DNA from: Citrus sinensis
Taxonomy: Eukaryota > Streptophyta > Magnoliopsida > Sapindales > Rutaceae
Length of the DNA: 64,000 nt
Reading direction: 5' to 3'
Assembly (NCBI RefSeq): GCF_022201045.2
Contig: NC_068563.1
Location: forward strand, 29,237,001 to 29,301,000
Part shown: one piece after another, positions 11,880 to 24,322 of the stretch
How the letters are laid out: each line of letters starts with the position of its first letter
Numbering within the stretch: position 1 is the first letter of the stretch
Program-made: the position numbers and the translations under genes
Notes under the pieces: generated by a model
Databases searched by the model: none
What the model saw: the letters and a program-made list of their open reading frames with translations, nothing else
Told to the model about the DNA's origin: nothing

Positions 11880-14800
11880 TCAGTATCTCTCTCCAAATCT
11901 GAAGAATAAGGCACCAGTTCCAGTGTTATGATCAACAGCATACTCAGCTCGAACTAGCCCCAGCTTGGCACCAACACCATACGATGAACCGTGACCCATT
12001 CGCCTGTAGACCTCTGTCGGGTTCCCCTTGACATCCTTTGAACTTCCTAGATCATTGCCATGCTCAACAAAAGCATACACATGCGTGTTTTTCACAGGAA
12101 TCCGGATCTCAGCTCCTAGCTGCAGGTTACGTGCAGGAATTAAGTAAACCACATAAAAAAGTTTCTATTCAATCTGCAAACAGTTGCTTCAAGTAACGAC
12201 TTGTGTCATTAAGGGTATCTCCTCTCATAAAATTGAAAGAAAAAAACAAAAAAACAAATATTTAACCTTATACAATAATTGTAACCAGCAATTCTCACCT
12301 CTAGAATGTTTCTAGCAGCACCTAACTCACCCATATTGTAACCCCTAACTGAATAGGGACCCCCAAGTGTAAATGCATCATAACTTGGTAGGTCTCCAAC
12401 GCAACCTCCATAGTGGCCATGAAGTACTAGAACAGGAGGTGGTGGTTTATTAGCACCTTCTTCAACTTGCTTCAATTGGAAAAATCGCGTCAACGTCAAT
12501 TGATGGCGATTAAAGAACGGAAACTTGCTGCCAATACCAAGGCCTTGGTCCACCTACAGTTGGTATATATAATCATGCTCGCTTCCAAATAATCATGAAA
12601 ATCACACAAAACAATAACTGCACTGTATTCCAGTAGGGTGGGGGGAAGAAATACTACTTTGAATTATCAATCCAAATCCAATAGCTCAAAAAAAGCAAAC
12701 TTAATTTCCTGTCAATTCATTCAATATTTCCTTTTTCCGAGGATAAATTATCCCATAACACCAAAAACTTGCTTGGGTATACAACATCCATCAAAAAAAT
12801 CAAGTAGCTAAACTACAGAGCCAAAAAATTGACCTTTAGCATTTTAAACTTTATAAAGAATGGCCATGAGTTCTTAGATCTATCAAAAATCAAACCCATC
12901 ACAGAGCAACATACAAGTCCAGATTCTAAGCTTTCAGGGCCACTTGGACCCTGGAGAGTGACAACGAAAAAAAAAAATGTTTATACTTCCAAAGGAAATT
13001 TCAAAGCCTTCCCAGACTAGAGTGTTAGCACATATGGGGCACTAAAATTTATAAAATCAATAATAAGGATCAGATTGTGACAAACATGGACCTACCTGAA
13101 ATACATTCCTCTCACCAACTATAGCTCCATTAACAAACTTGGTGTTGTCACGGGTGATGTTTCCCTGTAGAAATGCCATTCGGTCAATTCCAGTACCACT
13201 GAGGGTGGTTGGAGGTCCATCTGCACTAATTCCTCCACTCGGCAACACTCTTTGACCATGTGGAGATATGTGGCTGCTTTCATCACGTGTCGTTATCTCT
13301 TCCATAACAAGACCATATGTGAATTTGCTTTGACGGGTGAAATTCTGCCCAGCATATATAGATCAGAGTAGAAAGAGGAATCATTCTAATTTTCAAACTG
13401 AAAAGGGACTTAATGAGAATGCAGGCCAATCAGGACAACCGGCTATTACCTCTGTGATATTAGCCTTTAGTCCAGCTCGATCAACCCAGATAGCAGGGAC
13501 TTCATCCACTCCTGGGCCACCAGTGAAGACTGGACTTAGTTTCCGACTGTTGAAGCAGCTGGCACGGAAAGTCCGGTTACGGGGATTATAAACACCATCC
13601 AAGTATGGATGCACATACTCCAGCTTAAAAGCCAGATCATCCTGAAGACAAGATTTCCAGGGTCATTTATGCTGTGATAGTGAATATTTCTAGAACAAAT
13701 TAAAGGAAAACAACAAGAATATATAGGGAAAGTGACCTGAGGATTTAAGAAGTTGCTGGTGGTCACTGAACCGAGAATGGATCTATTCAAGCCTTGGAGA
13801 TTCCGGTGTTCAAAAGAAACAGTTCCACCAGGCTGAAGTGAAGCCTGAGCAGAAAACATGAATAAAAACAACACTTGACTCATATCATAGCCTCTGACAA
13901 TGTGATTCTCTAATATAAAATTCGAACAGAATGTTTGGAAATATAGTCTCATATACTTACAAACGTGGGCCGCCCACCACGTCCAGGAACAAGACTCCAC
14001 TCGGCACTGACTTCAGCTGATTTTTGATCAAGCTCTTTAAGCTTGATCTCGACAATGATTCCTCCCTCATTCTTCTCATCAGGGCGTGGGTTCACCTCAA
14101 TATTTGAGAATAAAGATAACGAGTTTATATTTCTCAAAGCTTGTTTCCCAGCTTCTATGTTAAACACATTGCCTTGTCGAAGCTGTAAGCACAAATTAAC
14201 CATTAGATGAACAGACATAAAACCAATCAATCACCCATTACACTTTAGTAACTATAGTCTAAAAGATATAAATTCACAAAAAAACCCAATTCAAATGCTG
14301 GAAGCATGCATATATAATAAAACCAATAATCCAATAATTTCAAAATAAGGGACAGATAATGCATCATTTAGCAATGCAAGTCTAAAACTAAACATACACA
14401 TTAATAATAAATGCTCTAACAGAAGAATGAAATTAAAAATTATATTAAGCAACGGTCACCCATCAGTCAGTCATAATCTAATGTAAACCCACTCTGCCAT
14501 TTCAGAGTCTACAAGTGTACTTCATTCTCTGCCATGCTGTCTAGGTGACTAAAACTATATCATTCAAGTCAAGTAACATTTCCCCCACTTTCAATCATCC
14601 AATGATGCAACCAAAACATCAACCAGTAAATGTGATGAAACCAAACAAATTTAGAGAATACAAAACTGAGCAAAAATCCATTTAAACTTCACCTGTTTAG
14701 GCAACTCCCTCTTGACAACAGCCAGTTGTGTGTTCCCTTCAACAACATTGCCAAGCTTATCCTGAAACTGCACCACCAGCTGCGTAATATCCCCTTCCAC

Positions 14801-15871
14801 AACCTCACAAACCACCTCTCTTGTATTCAAATTCCCAAAATTCACAACTTGTGCGCATGCATACCCTTCATCATGGTACCACTTCTGCACTCTATCCCTT
14901 ATCCTCTGCAACAACCTCGCACTCACCTTCCCGTGGTCCTTCAACATCTGTAAAATTTCGTTGTGAACGGACTGTGGCAACAAACAAGGCCTAGCCTTGT
15001 CTATTCTCCTCTTATAATCCTTCTCTTGGCTATGATAATACTCCAATTTCTCCTTCTCCGTCATATCGGCGTCCATCTCAATGGGTTTTGACTGCTGCAT
15101 CAATCCCACATTGATGCACCGGATCCTCTCAGCAGACTGCCACGTGCTCTCAAGAAACGAAATTGTCAAACCCAAAGTCCCATCAGGCTTCGTTTTGGCC
15201 TCCATATCAACTTTCTCAAACATCCCACAAGTGGCCAAAGTTTCAAGCTCCTTCAAAAGCTGGGTCCTCGTGTAAACCCCACCAGGACGCAAAGAAACCA
15301 TTTCAAAAAACGAGTCTTCAGTGCCCACAGTAGCCCCACGTTGCCGATCAAAGAACAGAATCTCGGAGAGCTTATACTTTCTAAACCCACTCAATTTGCT
15401 CAGCTGCACCGCAATATTCGCCGGCAGGCCATGAGCATCCCAGTCCTGGGATTCATTATCTTCATCCGCAATCGCCAACTCCGTACCAAAGACCTTCCTC
15501 CAGAACCCGCCACCGCCGAACCCATCACCACCACCGCCTCCGCCGCCGCCTCCAAAACCATCACCACCGCTGCCGCCGCCGAGAACGGGAGTGAGGCGGA
15601 TGAAGATAGTGGCGCTGGCGAAGGAAGCGACGGCGAGGGGCTTGGTAAGGGATTTGAGGATGTGTTGTTTATTGCGCTTGCTGTTAGGGTTTTGAAGGGA
15701 GGATGGGCGAGAAGGGTTTAGGGGATTGCTGCTGTTGCATTGTATAGAGGTGGAGCTAGCGCGCGGGTTAACGGAAGAGGGAGAAGGCGTGGATGAGAAT
15801 TTGCGACGGGAGAATGTGGAAGGAGTGGTAGTGGAAGGGAGGAGATTGGTGGGAGCGGCGAAAGAGGGCAT
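11880..15871 (-). CDS. TOC75: TOC75, protein import channel of the chloroplast outer envelope (814 aa, 7 exons)
   Basis: Exons on the minus strand are 15871-14693, 14182-13961, 13844-13737, 13641-13450, 13344-13096, 12553-12299 and 12119-11880. Every exon is a multiple of three and all introns are phase 0 GT-AG, giving 2445 nt. The product is an Omp85-family beta-barrel that forms the translocation pore of the TOC complex. Its bipartite transit sequence includes the poly-glycine stretch (about residues 95-125) that retains TOC75 at the outer envelope. POTRA domains follow, then the barrel with the conserved VRGY motif (GGPYSVRGYNMGELGAARN) and the terminal FRFGERY. The start was placed at 15871 because the upstream part of the frame has no ATG. 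A Tourist-like MITE lies about 285 bp upstream of the start codon. Family assignment is from strong recalled similarity to Arabidopsis TOC75-III. Confidence 0.96.
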
Positions 15872-16155
15872 GGTGAGATAGAAGCAGCAGCAGCAGCACA
15901 AAGGACTAAGAAAAACGCTGTTGAAGAAGATGAAATATTTTTATACGGGCCGGGGGTTTTCACGTTTCAGTTTGGGCTTCTGTGAGGTTTAAGAGATGGT
16001 GCGAGCCCGAGGTGGAGCCACGGGTGCAACCACAGCTTTGGGGAATTATTTGCCAGGTGATTGGTTTCGGCGAGAGTTACAACTTACAATGTGTGATGGA
16101 TTATGATTTTTTTTTTTAATTTGCTACTAATTAACAGTTTTTTTTGGGTTTTTTA

Positions 16156-16532
16156 GAGCATCACAAAAAAAACTCTTTAAATAAAATTTTATTACTTATT
16201 TGAAGAGTTACATCAACATTTAAGGTTTCAAAAGACATTCCAATTAAGATTCTTCAAATAAGAAATGATATTCTCTCTTTAAATTTGAAAAATTATTTTT
16301 TTTCTCTTCAATTTATATTTTATTACTTTTTGTTGAAAAAAAAGAGAAATATACTTTAATTACTATTGACTTTTCTTTTAAAAAAATAGTTATTTAATTA
16401 AAATAATATTAACTCATTTCTATTTAAAAAATCTTTTGAAGAATAATATCTTTTTTCACTTATCTATTTACCACATAAGTAAGTAAATGAATATTTAAAA
16501 CTTAAAATTTATAAAGCCTTTTGGAGATGCTC
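16156..16532 (+). mobile_element. Tourist-like MITE, copy A (377 bp)
   Basis: The left end GAGCATCAC and the right end GAGATGCTC form imperfect terminal inverted repeats around an AT-rich non-coding body. A related copy in opposite orientation lies at 59558-59932 with nearly the same length. TTA precedes the left end, but the right flank reads GCTTA, so the target duplication of this copy is imperfect. The length, termini and TTA preference suggest a PIF/Harbinger derivative. It sits in the promoter region of TOC75. Confidence 0.7.
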
Positions 16533-17442
16533 GCTTATTGTATCTTACATCATAATTGAAATGTATAAAAACAAATCACACCCAGAAAAAGAATAATCAT
16601 AATTTGTTTAAGGGGGCAGATCGGTCAATTACGTAAATCATATGCGCGATTGGCTCAAATATTTGTAGGCAAGCGTGCATACCTATTTTAGGTTCACCCT
16701 CACGTGGGAGAGTAAAAGACTCAAATGTCTAACAGATGTGTTCCCTACAAATTTCATAACAACAGTACGTAAATCCATTTGAGATTTACATTATAACAAC
16801 AGTACTTGCGCCAAGGAAGCAGCTACTTCATAAACATTCCTTTAAACAATGCAGAAATCATATCCCACTCCCATCTCTGTAATCCGTCTTGGCTCTTTAC
16901 ATGAATGAACGGCATTCCTTGTACGTTTCATGCTCTTCGCAAAACACGAAGAAAACAAGTGTTTGTGTTGGTTCCTATTCTGTTTAAAATGCTAGACATT
17001 ATAGATTGTCAATTTTCTTCTTTGATAGGAGTCGTGAAAGCTTTCTTTACTTCTTTCTCTTTTTTCAACTGGATGATTACAAAATACAAATGATGGATGC
17101 TATTTGCTAGCCTATTTAATATTTATAATGAAAGTGCACCGCTTGGTGAAGCGGTTTTCACAAAGATGGCTGCTTAATCTTCTAACATCTGTCTTATAGT
17201 TGGAAGTATGTTCTGGCTTTTACAATTTACATCATTTACAGTATCATTTCCAGGACTTCGCTCTCAATGTGGTACCAGTTGTCGTTCACGTTTTCCTACC
17301 CTAAATGACTAAACGTTTACGTCTACAAGTACTGTGCGTACCATCTTGTTCGTTCATGTTTGTTTTGCTGCGAATGCCTTCTGCGTTTGCATGCCTTCGT
17401 GGCGCTACAAAGTAGAAACCTTCATAAGAAAATGGTGGTACA
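16533..17442. other. Spacer upstream of the PPR pseudogene
   Basis: Short open frames here show no family signature. No repeat boundaries were recognised. Confidence 0.4.
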
Positions 17443-19277
17443 ATGAGCCCCATTTCTCGCTTGCCGTGTGCCTATCACCCGTTTTCTTGCGCTCTAACGA
17501 CCATTTGCCGCCATGTCGACAGTGACCCAGCAGACGATTTTGTCTGCTTCAGTTCTAATGCTAACGCGTCGAATGAAGATAGTATAAACCTCGTCGCTCA
17601 GTTGCATCAACAAAATGGGTCCCTACAAAGTCTTTACTTTCTCAACAAAATCATTTCTTTTTGTGCAAAATCGGCTTTGTAGGATGTGGGAATTCAAGTT
17701 CATTCGTTCATTGTCAAAGCGGGTTTCACTTCAAATCCTTATATATGCACTGCTCTTGTTCATATGTATGGTAAATGCAGCGAAATTTTAGTTCTCAGAA
17801 ATTGTTTCATGAATTACCTCATAGAAATGTAGTTGCATGGAATTCGTTGATTTCTGGTTATTTACATGTCAGGCTCCCCGAAATTGCGGTTTCACTGTTT
17901 ATAAAAATGTTGAAAGAGGGAATAGTGCCTACAGCCTTTAGTGTTTCAGCACTTTTGGTGGCTTGCTCCCAATTGGATGATGAAGGGATTGGGGCTCAGG
18001 TTCATTGTCTGATTCTGAAACAGGGACTTTGTTATAATGTCGTTGTTGAGACGGGATTGATTGATACGTACTCAAAATGTTGCAATGTTGAGGACTCCAA
18101 ACGGGTCTTTGATCAAATGAAAGAAAAGAATGTTATTACTTGGACTTCCATGGTTACTGCATATGCACAAAATGAACAGCCTGACGATGCGATGATTTTA
18201 TTTAAAGAAATGCTAAGTTTCGGCCTGAGACCCAATTATGTAGCTTATAACAGTTTGCTGAGTTCATTTTCTAGTTTGGAATATTTGGGTTGTTGCAAGC
18301 AAGTTCATTGTCGGGCAGTTCATGAAGGCCTTCTGGATAATGTGTATATAGTGGTCACACTTGCTACTGTTTATTCGAAATGTGATTCTAGTTTGGATTT
18401 TCAGAACGTGCATTCAAGTGTTAGAACACGGAACCAAATCTCATGGAATGCAATCATTGCTGGTTTTTGTAATTTAGGATCTGGTGAACAAGCCCTAAAA
18501 TGCTTCTGTGAAATGAGACAGGCAGGAATTGATATAGACTATTGTACAGTCACAAGCATAGTAGGAGCAATAGGAGTGAATTTCAGGCTTCAAAGAGGGG
18601 AAGCAAATGCATGCTCTCATTTTCAAAATAGGGTACGATTCAAATGTCTTTGTTCAAAACAGGCTTGTTTTTATGTATGCAATATGTGGTGCTATCAGTG
18701 ATGCTAAGAAGGCGTTCTCGTCAATGGACGAGCGTGATTTGGTCTCATGGAATTCACTATTATCGGGGTGTGCGCATCATGGGTATGGCAGGGAGGCTGT
18801 TCAGTTGTTTGAACAAATGCAAAAAACTGAGATTACACCAGATGGGACCACATTTCTTGTTGTGTTATCAGCTTGTTGTCATGCTGTATTTATTGATAAA
18901 GGTCTTCAATATTTTTATTTGATGAGAAATGATGCTTCACTCGAATCCCCTAGAGCAGAGCATTACGCTGCCATTGTAGGTCTTTTAGGTAGAGCCGGCT
19001 TTCTAAATGAAGCAGAGTCCTTTATCAATAGTATGTCCACAGATCCAGGACCATCAGTCTATATAGCTCTACTTAGTGCTTGTCAACTTCATGGAAATAG
19101 AGAATTGATGTACGTTCTGCAAAAAGGGTTTTGGATCTGTGGCCTAATGACCCTGCTATTTATGTGCTGCTCTCAAATGTGTCAAAAACAGCACGTTGTT
19201 GGGATGATGCCGGAGACATGCGCACACTGATGTATAATAGAGGAATTAGGAAGAAGCCTGGTTATAGTTGGGTTTGA
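17443..19277 (+). pseudogene. Broken E-class PPR gene
   Basis: Continuous homology to a PLS-type PPR protein runs through three reading frames. An in-frame TAG lies at about 17680, just before DVGIQVHSFIVKAGF. The frame changes near 17780 (from VHMYGKC to QKLFHELPHRNVVAWNSLI), again near 18580 (before GKQMHALIFKIGYDSNVFVQN) and again near 19110 (the tail VLLSNV...GIRKKPGYSWV is in a different frame from the preceding motifs). The last segment is an E motif ending in a stop at 19277; no DYW domain follows. With one stop and about three frame changes it is very unlikely to make a full PPR protein. The longest remaining open piece is 308 codons. Confidence 0.85.
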
Positions 19278-20684
19278 ATTAACACTGAGCAAATGATTTG
19301 CTTTTTTTCCTGCAATATAGAAGCATCTGACCTAAAATCTTCGAGTTTGTGGCTTCATACGGCTCTCTGTCCCAAAATCCTGGGATAGCAGAGAAGATTT
19401 TAGAAACTGAAAAATTCATCTTACTCTGTGCTGGGCTGCTTAGCTCGGGTGGTAGAAAACATTTAAGATCAGGTAACGCCATATCCTCATCAGCTTGAAA
19501 TTACAAATTTGTCAAAGTCTGTAAAAATCTTAGATTATCCTCCGGTTACTTTTTCATGGTCTAATGGATGCATTACTTACTCAAAATTTGCTCGTACAAC
19601 TGACCGTTCTGTTTTTTTTTTTTTTTTTTTTTTTGAGAGGAATCTGGGATTTCTGGCAATTTGGTATTTATTTTCTGAAGTAGATGGCTGGTTCTGAGGC
19701 TAGTAGTTAGTTTTGATCCTCGGCTGTGTTAATGTCAAATGGATTAAGTCATGGTAAGAATGATAGGTGCACAGACGATGACCGGGTAACATGTGGCTGT
19801 CACGCGCACTCGGGTCTGTAAGTCACTTGATACAGCTTGTAATTCCCTCAGGTGTTGCCCTTAAATTTTGCTTTCGCTCTGGATGAACTACAACAAACAT
19901 AACGTTCTTTTATATTTTTCATTTGAATGCCGTTAGAATTTTGAAAGCTCGAGTGCCTATAAATGTCCACTCTTAATGGCATTAGAGCTGAATTTTGGTT
20001 TCTATAATGTCAAATTGAATGTACTGTCGCAATCATCATCAAGCCGGTTTATCCAACTTTTATTTCCTTTTCTGATAACGTTAAAGAACTTCTCATCTTT
20101 TGGGCGGAATTTTTTCTTTGCCCATATTTGATTTCATCAAATACTTTATGATGGTAATTTAAAGAGTTGCGACCTCTGTACATTGTGATCAGCTCCTATT
20201 CTTTTAAATAAATCGCAATTGATTTTTGTTTGTCCGCTTGGCGGGCGAGTGTTTTTTGTTTTAATTTTGTTTGAGACTGAAAAATTGGAAAAGAAAATAG
20301 TTTTAGTCAAACAGACTATTATCTCAAGGGTCAAGATCAGAGGAAATTTCTTTCCCAAGTCTGGAAGAGGTAAAAGAATAGCCAAATGGATCGATGATAC
20401 GAGCCTAGTCCAAGTTTGTTATTTTAGGGAAAATAAAAATTAATGACTCGCAAATGCCAAGCAAATTAGATTACCCAAATTCTATTGCCAAGTGTCTAAC
20501 TTAAGCCCACAAGCTGTCATCCAAGCAATTGTGTAGAATGCCACGCAGCAATTGTTACTGACTGTGAGAGAACCCCGGAAACTAGTGATGCATGTTAATT
20601 GTTCATTTCTCTTAAATTTCCCTTTCTTTGCTAATTGAACACCAATAGAGAGATAGGTTGGGAGAGAGATCCCAAGCAGCTGCA
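19278..20684. promoter_or_regulatory. Intergenic region, including the LTI65-like promoter
   Basis: No gene is visible. A run of about 23 T lies at 19611-19634. The distal part must contain the promoter of the stress gene starting at 20685. By eye I did not find a clear cluster of canonical DRE or ABRE elements, which would have been expected for the RD29 group, but a systematic scan was not possible. Confidence 0.3.
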
Positions 20685-22258
20685 ATGAAATCCCCTCAAT
20701 ATTCAAGATTTGGAATCGTGGCTCAACATGACATCCTGCAGAAACATGGCGACCATCCTAGAAGCCCAACAACTGCGGAACACCTTGTGGGAGGTAACAA
20801 TCTCAGATACATAAGTATCCAATCATATTATAGAAATGTCCTTTTGCATCTCCTGTGGCTTTTACTCTAACAAGCTTAATGTGACTCTAGAGGCTTCAAA
20901 GTGGTCACCTCACAACTCACCAACATCTCGGAGAGGCCATGAACCAGAAGAAGATCACACCCCCCACAGGAAATCAGTTCTCTCCAAAGTGAAGGAGAAG
21001 GCGAGGAAATTGAGGCACAGTCTAAGTGGCAAGAAGAAGCATCCTGAGGAAGAAAACATGACGCCCTCGTTTGGTGTTACAATGGAAGACGAAGAAGATG
21101 AAGAGGAAGATGCTGAGTATCTAGGAGCCCCAAGTAATACCCACCTAGAGCCTTGCAACATTTAATTCGTAACAGGGAAATGATTTCATTTTGCTATTCA
21201 AAAGATCACTTGTGATTCTCTTTTTCTTTTCCTTGTGGAGCAAGGCAATTAGAAGTGCTCGCGCCCGTGCTTTTCATAAAGTTCTGCCTTTTAATCAAAG
21301 CTAATTCTGTTTTCAGTGTATGAATCAGAGCTTGCACCCGAGGGCTACAAGGAAAAGGCAAGGCTGCATCCAAGATTAATCCCTGTTATATCTGAGAAGC
21401 ATGTTCTGTCAAGCAGCATCAAAGAAAATGAGAAGCCTCCTTCTCCAAACAAGACAGTAAATGGACACCAAAATGAGAATCCTTCGCCTTCAAATAAGAC
21501 GGTAACTGTACAAGAAAATGAGAGACCTCCTAATCCTCCCACTCGGAGCAAGGCGATAACAGAAACAGTAACTGAGAAGCCTAATTCTCCAAACAAGACA
21601 CTAACGGAAACGGTGACTGAGAAGCTGGCTCCAGCATATGCCACTTTATCTGATGCAACCCATGCAATAGCTTCAAAGATTCAAGGCCTTACAGTATCAA
21701 CCCCCACAGCTTCAGAGAGTAACGAGCAAGATAATCTAGCAACTCTCAAACAAGCTACTTCAGAAACTGACAAAAAAACTAATCCCGAAACTGAAAAGCA
21801 GGGAAGTCCAACTGGACAAAAATGGGATAAAGGTGTTTCGGTAAAGGAGTATATAAAGCACAAGTTTGAGCCAGGGGAAGAAGAGAGAGCACTATCTAAA
21901 GTGATAACCGATGTAATGAGCCCAAAGAGAAGTCCTCGCGAAGTGGGGGTTGTAGGGAAGATGAAAGAGGCTGTGACTTCTTTCCTTTGGCAAGAGGAGT
22001 CTCCCCAGTCTTTAGTGACACAGTTACCTACTAATGCACCTACAAATGCATCGACAAGCATTCCTGTCTCTACCAATGATCATGAAGGTAAGCTTCTCCT
22101 CCCCCCCCCCCCCCCCCCTCCTCACGCCATTTTTTATTCAAGATACAACTGAATTTTCTTCTTAATGCTTATGCTGGATCCATTAACCTGTTCTGGGATC
22201 TTTTGTTGTCGTAGTTTTTGAAGAAGCAAATGAGGGAAGAGTACTCCAAACAAATTGA
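20685..22258 (+). CDS. LTI65/RD29B-like (CAP160 family) stress protein (388 aa, 4 exons)
   Basis: Proposed exons are 20685-20793, 20891-21133, 21317-22087 and 22215-22258, with GT-AG junctions and a closed frame of 1167 nt. The product is hydrophilic and probably disordered. It carries the family's basic segment (KSVLSKVKEKARKLRHSLSGKKK), an acidic run, then EYLGAPMYESELAPEGYKEKARLHPR. A Pro/Asn/Lys/Thr-rich stretch of imperfect repeats on SPNKT and TETVTEK follows, then APAYATLSDATHAIASK and the CAP160-type block PGEEERALSKVITDVMSPK. It ends in VFEEANEGRVLQTN. Relatives are induced by ABA, cold and drought and are thought to protect cells under dehydration. The start is the first ATG in frame. 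Intron 3 begins with a long C run at 22101-22118. Confidence 0.85.
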
Positions 22259-24317
22259 AAGATGAATTCAGATAGCTGACTATGAAATAAGTTTCTTTTT
22301 CTAGTGCTAATTGTACAAGTTACACACACACACACACAAATACAAGTTTACTGGAAAGGGAAGAGGAAAGGAAGGTCATGTTTGGCTACAGTGCTTTGTT
22401 TGTCGCACCAAGTTATCAATAATCTGCTTCTGCAGCTCTTTTGAGTTTCAGTTTTTTGCAAATTAATTAGACGTCTGCCTTATATCTAATCTGAATTTAC
22501 ATGTATAAAGTCATTCTCTTGACATTAAACTTTAACATTATGAATTTATGATGATACTTCATTTGCGGATAATACTTTTGGATGTCAAGTCATTTTGTTG
22601 GTAAAATGAAAAATGCCAATCATGTCTAAAGCAAAATTTCAAAATAGACATTTTTAGTTAAAGAAAAGTAGAAAAGCAATGTCGATGGTGTGGTTTTTTT
22701 CCCAATGTTTTTGTAAAGTGCAAGTTTTTAAATTTTTTTAAAGTGAAATTTGGGGAAAATGGACTACTTTTGATTCTATTTATCTATTTTGGCTTAGCTA
22801 GTGGTCTCTCTATCCGTATATATTAATATTATAAAAAAATAAATATTTTAAATTAAAAAAATTACAAATAACATGTACAATTTTTACAATATTGCGCTAA
22901 ATTTAAAATGAGCCCAAGGAGAGGCCAATAACTCATTTTCCTACATAAGGCCTAAAGTGCATATATTTATAAATGACAAAGTATATATTTATACTTAAGC
23001 ATGAATTTGAAATTAAAATCTTTCCCTTACTTTTACCCAAATATACAAATAACTTATTTTCAGTATTAAAAAACAAACATATAAAAATAGATGAAAAAAT
23101 GAAATATTTTATAATTTTATTTAATACTAAAAAAACAAACGATCTCTTACATTAATTGAAATCATGTGAAATTCAACTTTCTGGATGACGTGTCGTTGCC
23201 GAGTCTTCCCACTGGTTAGTGATATGACGCGATGTTTTCTTCTAGAAAAGAAACGATGTGCCATGAATAGTAAACACCAGCTCATACTATGTATGTTTTG
23301 TCAGTTGTGTAAGTGACACGGGTGACCGGTCGTTTTCAAATAGTTTTTTTGGACGTCGAGTTGTTTCTTAATAAAACAACAAATGACCAATTATCTTCAG
23401 CGTGCTTGCAAATTAAAATTTTAAAATATTGGATGTACTGTAGCTTAAAAATAGGTGACTCATCATGTCTGAAATGAAATTTTAAAACAGTTATTTTTTA
23501 TTAAATAAAAATTTAAGCAATGTCAATAGTGTGGGTTGTTTCAATTTTTTTGGGCAAAGTGCAAATTTTTTGGTTTTTTTTTTAAAGTACAATTCAAGGC
23601 AAATGAGTTACCTTTGATTTTATTTTAGCTTAGCTAGTCATATTTTGATTTTCGATTTTAGATTTTATACAGGTCTCTCTATTTGTATATATCAATATTA
23701 TGAAAAAAAAGGTACTTAAAAATAAAACGTATTATATATGACATGTATAATTTTTACATTATTGGACCAAACTTAGAATGAGCTCAATAGGAGGCCAAGA
23801 GATCATTTTCCTATATAAGGACCAAAGTGTGTGTACATGTGTGTGTATGTATAAACGAGAAAGTATATATTCAGACTTAAGATCCAAAGTGTGTATATAT
23901 ATTTCCCGTGTATTTGAAATACATGCATACTAGAATATTATATTCGAATAACTTACTTTCAGTGCTGGAGATAACAAAGACGCACAAATATATGAATAAT
24001 TGAAATATTTTAGACAAATCATAAGTCTGTAAATATGCTAATTCTATTAATATCTCATTTATTCATACTTCAAATGATAAAAAATCATAAGACAGTTTTT
24101 AAAACCTCAAGTAGAAAACGAAACAGCCATGAAAAAAAAAAGAAAGAAAGTCTAACGCTGTTATATTCTCCTATACTATATGGAAAAGCATCAAGTACAA
24201 GAATTGAACCATTTCTTGTGGTATCTAAATTGTTATGATGTACAATCACACTTAATCATAAGTAAACCAAAGCTCTTCTTTATTTTCTATATTAATTCTT
24301 GGATCTACCAACAAGGT
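22259..24317. repeat. AT-rich spacer containing a diverged tandem duplication
   Basis: About 22570-22990 and about 23340-23880 share an ordered series of segments: a TTTTTGGA(T/C)GTC(A/G)AGT start, AAGCAATGTC(G/A)AT(G/A)GTGTGG, GGTCTCTCTAT(C/T)(C/T)GTATATAT, and GAGGCCAA...CTCATTTTCCTA(C/T)ATAAGG. Both blocks lie in the same orientation about 0.8-0.9 kb apart. They look like two old copies of one non-coding unit of unknown type. A short (CA)n run lies at about 22324-22338. Confidence 0.55.
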
Positions 24318-24322
24318 AAGAA

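Noticed and set aside
15341-15721. 126-codon plus-strand frame with Glu/Ala-rich sequence
   Set aside because: It is the complement of the TOC75 transit peptide and poly-glycine stretch; the sense gene explains it fully.
21345-22076. Antisense frames across the LTI65-like gene
   Set aside because: The plus-strand exons form a recognisable family protein with splice sites; the antisense frames do not.
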